Shown: in pieces, positions 60,954 to 64,000 of the stretch
Numbering within the stretch: the first letter of the stretch is position 1
Layout: every line of letters begins with the position of its first letter
Assembly: GCA_024734555.1 (NCBI GenBank)
Contig: JANPWX010000448.1
Location: 1,290,267 to 1,354,266, forward strand
Source of the DNA: Trochalopteron elliotii
Lineage: Eukaryota; Chordata; Aves; Passeriformes; Leiothrichidae
Reading direction: 5' to 3'
DNA: 64,000 nucleotides
Notes under the pieces: model-generated
Told to the model about the DNA's origin: nothing
Databases searched by the model: none
The model's input: the letters and a program-made list of their open reading frames with translations, nothing else
Program-made: the position numbers and the translations under genes

Positions 60954-61322
60954 NNNNNNNNNNNNNNNNNNNNNNNNNNNNNNNNNNNNNNNNNNNNNNN
61001 NNNNNNNNNNNNNNNNNNNNNNNNNNNNNNNNNNNNNNNNNNNNNNNNNNNNNNNNNNNNNNNNNNNNNNNNNNNNNNNNNNNNNNNNNNNNNNNNNNNN
61101 NNNNNNNNNNNNNNNNNNNNNNNNNNNNNNNNNNNNNNNNNNNNNNNNNNNNNNNNNNNNNNNNNNNNNNNNNNNNNNNNNNNNNNNNNNNNNNNNNNNN
61201 NNNNNNNNNNNNNNNNNNNNNNNNNNNNNNNNNNNNNNNNNNNNNNNNNNNNNNNNNNNNNNNNNNNNNNNNNNNNNNNNNNNNNNNNNNNNNNNNNNNN
61301 NNNNNNNNNNNNNNNNNNNNNN
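60954..61322. other. Assembly gap (run of N)
   Basis: 369 undetermined bases. Any open frame spanning it is meaningless. The left flank is G/A-rich (GGGGATTTGGGGAACTGGGGG, then GGGGAGAGGGGAA), the kind of composition that often stalls sequencing. Confidence 0.99.
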
Positions 61323-61414
61323 TGGTCTTTAGCACTTTCTAAACACTCATAATTGGTCTGCAAGGAGATGACACCGTTATCTAAGGAAATAAAATCTAGT
61401 TGTGTTCTAAATGT

Positions 61415-61434
61415 AAATAAATAAATAAATAAAA
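61415..61434 (+). repeat. (AAAT)n microsatellite
   Basis: Five AAAT-type units followed by A/G-rich sequence. Confidence 0.9.
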
Positions 61435-61790
61435 AGAAGAAAAATTTAAAAAAGACATTTTCTACATGGATTGAGTAGGGAGGACTTCCTTGATGTTATC
61501 TGTAGGTTTTTCATAAAGGTAATCCTCCAGCCTGAAAATCCAGATTCCAGCAGGAGGGAGGAAGGTTTTCAGGATCAGATTGTAGTGTTTATTTACAAAA
61601 GAATGCCAGTAAAGGTAAGGAGATGGGCACAAAACTGTGCATCTCAGCACAGTGTGCTTATACCTCCCTTACAGTGCTGTAAAGATATCTTGGGCAGGTA
61701 CAGACAAATCCAGTCCAAAGAGAAAACAGGTTCACAGGGCTCAACTTTAGATCTCTACAATTGCCATACCTGTGTCTAGCACTTGAAAAG

Positions 61791-61810
61791 AAAAAAAAAA
61801 AAAAAAAAAA
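61791..61810 (+). repeat. Poly-A tract of about 20 bases
   Basis: Pure A homopolymer preceded by GAAAAG. No recognisable retroposed body lies upstream, so it is taken as a mononucleotide microsatellite. Confidence 0.9.
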
Positions 61811-61822
61811 GATCTGCGACAG

Positions 61823-64000
61823 CAGTTGTTCAGTGACCACAAAAACAATGTATCCCACAGGCTGTTCAACCTTGCAATGTTTCTGTAAATAGAATTCTGC
61901 CTGGAATATTTAAGGCTTTCATCACAATTAGTGTATTCTTTTCATAGCATTGACTGGTTTATTACCTTAGCACTATGCCATATGTTAAAAAAAAAAAAGT
62001 TTTTACAGGCTTATTATCTGAAGATTTGTGTGCACACAAAAAATGGTCGTACATGTTCACAGAGCCAAGGCCAAAAAAAAGACTAATTTAGGAATGAATA
62101 TTTCTTTTGCTGGAAAACTTCCATTTCTCTTTTTGATGTAATGCATAAGTGACTGCCATGGAAATGTAATGCTGAGGCTCAGTCCCGATGCCACCAAGAT
62201 AAAAAGCAAAATTGTCTTTGACTTCCAGACATGGAAATTATTTTTCTGGACTCATTGGAAGGTTCAAAAAGTGAAGATATATGTTGCATTTTAAGGCAAG
62301 CATATTAATTTTCTTCAGACATGTGCAACTAACTGAAACAGAGACACCTTTCTTTACTGATTTATGCAGGGTGACTGGGAAAACAGTGCACAGAAAAATA
62401 TCTTCCTTCCTACATACTTGGAATCTTGTCCCTCAGCATGTATGGATCCAAGTAGTATTCTGACTTCCAAATTTTTAATGTTAACGATTTACTTCTAGTT
62501 TCCTCTAAATATGGAAGATCTGGCTCCTTTTTCCAGGAAGAATGAAGAATTCTCTTTGCCTTTTGTTGTGCAATGTTCTGCAGGAAAATCCATCACCAGG
62601 AGCTTTGGTATTAGAGAGGCTGTTGGAATAGAAGAAGGGACAGAAGTGTGATCTGGTTAACACCCAAGTAAAAGCAAAAGCAGAGTCAGGGACATGGAAG
62701 CCATCACAGATATCCTACTGTTTATGATGTGACTGTAAAGTGTGCTAGGACCTTAAGGCATTGCATTACCCTCAGCAGATCTCTGATGTTATAAAAGTAA
62801 TTGCTCAGATCTCTTCTGAATTGCTGATAACTCTAGCTATCATGGCTTGGTTTGTTTGTTTTAAATTGCATTCTTAGAAGCAACAGGAACCCTTGACAAT
62901 ATAGAGCTATAGAGTTTTTTTTTTTTTTAAGTTTAAAACATTGGATCATATCCAACAGGCCCTTAGCTCTGTTCATCAAAACAACACAGCAATCTTGCTG
63001 GGGCAAAAGTCCACCAATGTGTGCCTTCTGTGTTTCCAGCAGCATGGAAAAGTTTTTCCTGTAGGAGAGCAAGGACAAGGCTATTATCAAGAGCACTCTC
63101 ACCCTACAAACTTCATATAGACAAAAACTCACAGGGATGGCTTTGGTGCTCATGAGCCAGCTCCCAGCTTGCAGAGGGGAGGTGTATATTGCTGGCTTCA
63201 CACCCAAAAAGGTGGGGATAGTCATTAAAGAGAGCCTGTGCCCCAGACAGGCACAAATTCATGCTATGCCCCAGCTGTGCTCACTTACACACCCCCCAGA
63301 TACCCCAAATCCTATTCCCCATGTCCTCAGGAGTAGGTCAAAACTCCTCCCATCCCTGCAGGAGATCTGCTTTGGGAGAGGTTGGAGTCAGTTTGGCTCA
63401 GGTACAAAAGACACAGCATTTATTTCCTAACACAATGAACACCTGAACATATGCAAAAAAGAAAAAAAAAAAAAGAAGTGCAGATAAAATATCTTATCAC
63501 ACCTTTCATAAAGCACTAGAAAACCTGGGCACAGGCCTCACTGTTATGCAAAGGAAGACTGGGTTGGGGAGGATAAAAGCACAGGCTGGGGAAAACAAGA
63601 GTTGTTCAGAAAGTTAAATGAGCTATTAGTGTTAAGGAAAAACCTCACTATTAATTGTTATCTATTAGTTAGCAAGTCAATCAGTGGCTGGTTTTACCTG
63701 CCAGTAACCCTACAGCTAAGATGAATTTTCTTCCTGCTATTGCTTGGTTTGGGAAAATATATTTCTTGCCATGAAGATCACTGTTATATCCTCAGTTAGA
63801 CTCAGCATAGAAGAAGGATTTACAGTATATTTAATATTTCTCTTTGCAAAGCAAGGGGAAGCACGATTATATTAGGGGCAGGAATGCCACTGACTTGCCC
63901 TGAGTTTAACATGGTACATTAGTTCTTGTCCATTGTGCAAAGTACAAAACCATTTCTTTGGGAAAGGAGCAGATATCAGAAGATCTTTGTCAGAGACAGA
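61823..64000. other. Non-coding stretch
   Basis: No gene, RNA or repeat family recognised. A and T runs lie at 61987-61998, 62918-62929 and 63455-63475. Open frames at 62833-63446 on both strands lack domains. Confidence 0.5.

Noticed and set aside
60733..61363. Open frames of up to 200 codons on both strands
   Set aside because: They consist mainly of undetermined residues from the N gap.
1..64000. tRNA, rRNA, snRNA or CRISPR array
   Set aside because: No tRNA B-box context with a cloverleaf, no rRNA or U-snRNA core, and no regularly spaced repeats with unique spacers were seen on either strand.
1..64000. A novel gene system or cluster
   Set aside because: No set of neighbouring coding frames, shared signals or repeated architecture supports one; the window behaves like gene-desert DNA.

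Overview
The window reads as intergenic or deep intronic nuclear DNA of a bird, probably a passerine. Three fragments match the 3' portion of avian CR1 LINEs, one sequence looks like a solo LTR of a passerine endogenous retrovirus, and several worn MIR-type SINE remnants are present. Base composition is AT-leaning and CpG-poor, with many short A-rich and pyrimidine tracts. There is no prokaryotic organisation: no operons, no ribosome binding sites, and no open frame with recognisable protein similarity. Species and locus cannot be named from the sequence alone.

No protein-coding gene, tRNA, rRNA or CRISPR array could be supported. The longest open frames (up to about 170 codons) are scattered over all six frames, mostly start at non-ATG codons, and often translate low-complexity tracts. 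Two were kept as weak leads: a minus-strand frame at 7659-7934 and a plus-strand frame behind a good 3' splice-site match at 60123-60374.

Layout. 1-6.1 kb: featureless sequence with two MIR-like remnants and A/T tracts. 6.1-6.6 kb: a short CpG-dense island-like segment. 9.3-10.1 kb: two enhancer-like segments, one with a perfect 16-bp palindrome and one with a POU octamer. 12.8-14.2 kb: a CR1 3' end and a MIR remnant. 15.7-17.2 kb: enhancer-like sequence and another MIR. 23.2-23.5 kb: the best CR1 copy. 26.7-27.2 kb: a solo LTR next to an (AAG)n tract. 28.7-29.1 kb: a seven-base microsatellite and other simple repeats. 31.6 kb: a minus-strand CR1 end. 35.4-38.5 kb: enhancer-like sequence, AT-rich and (CATT)n repeats, and a G-rich tract. 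39.9-42.6 kb: a tandem duplication and a roughly 185-bp direct duplication with copies 2.3 kb apart. 47.2-49.1 kb: a perfect 24-bp palindrome carrying two homeodomain cores, then an AT-rich hairpin-like element. 50-53.3 kb: a more GC-rich stretch with a CTCF-like site. 55.1 kb: paired octamers. 60.0-60.4 kb: the possible exon or conserved element. 60954-61322: an assembly gap of N.

If the window has a job, it is most likely regulatory: a gene desert carrying scattered putative distal elements. That is inference from motif content and local CpG retention. No alignment was possible, so every regulatory call has low to moderate confidence. I found no previously undescribed biological system. The most concrete unexplained structures are the local duplication, the two perfect palindromes and the CpG-dense segment.
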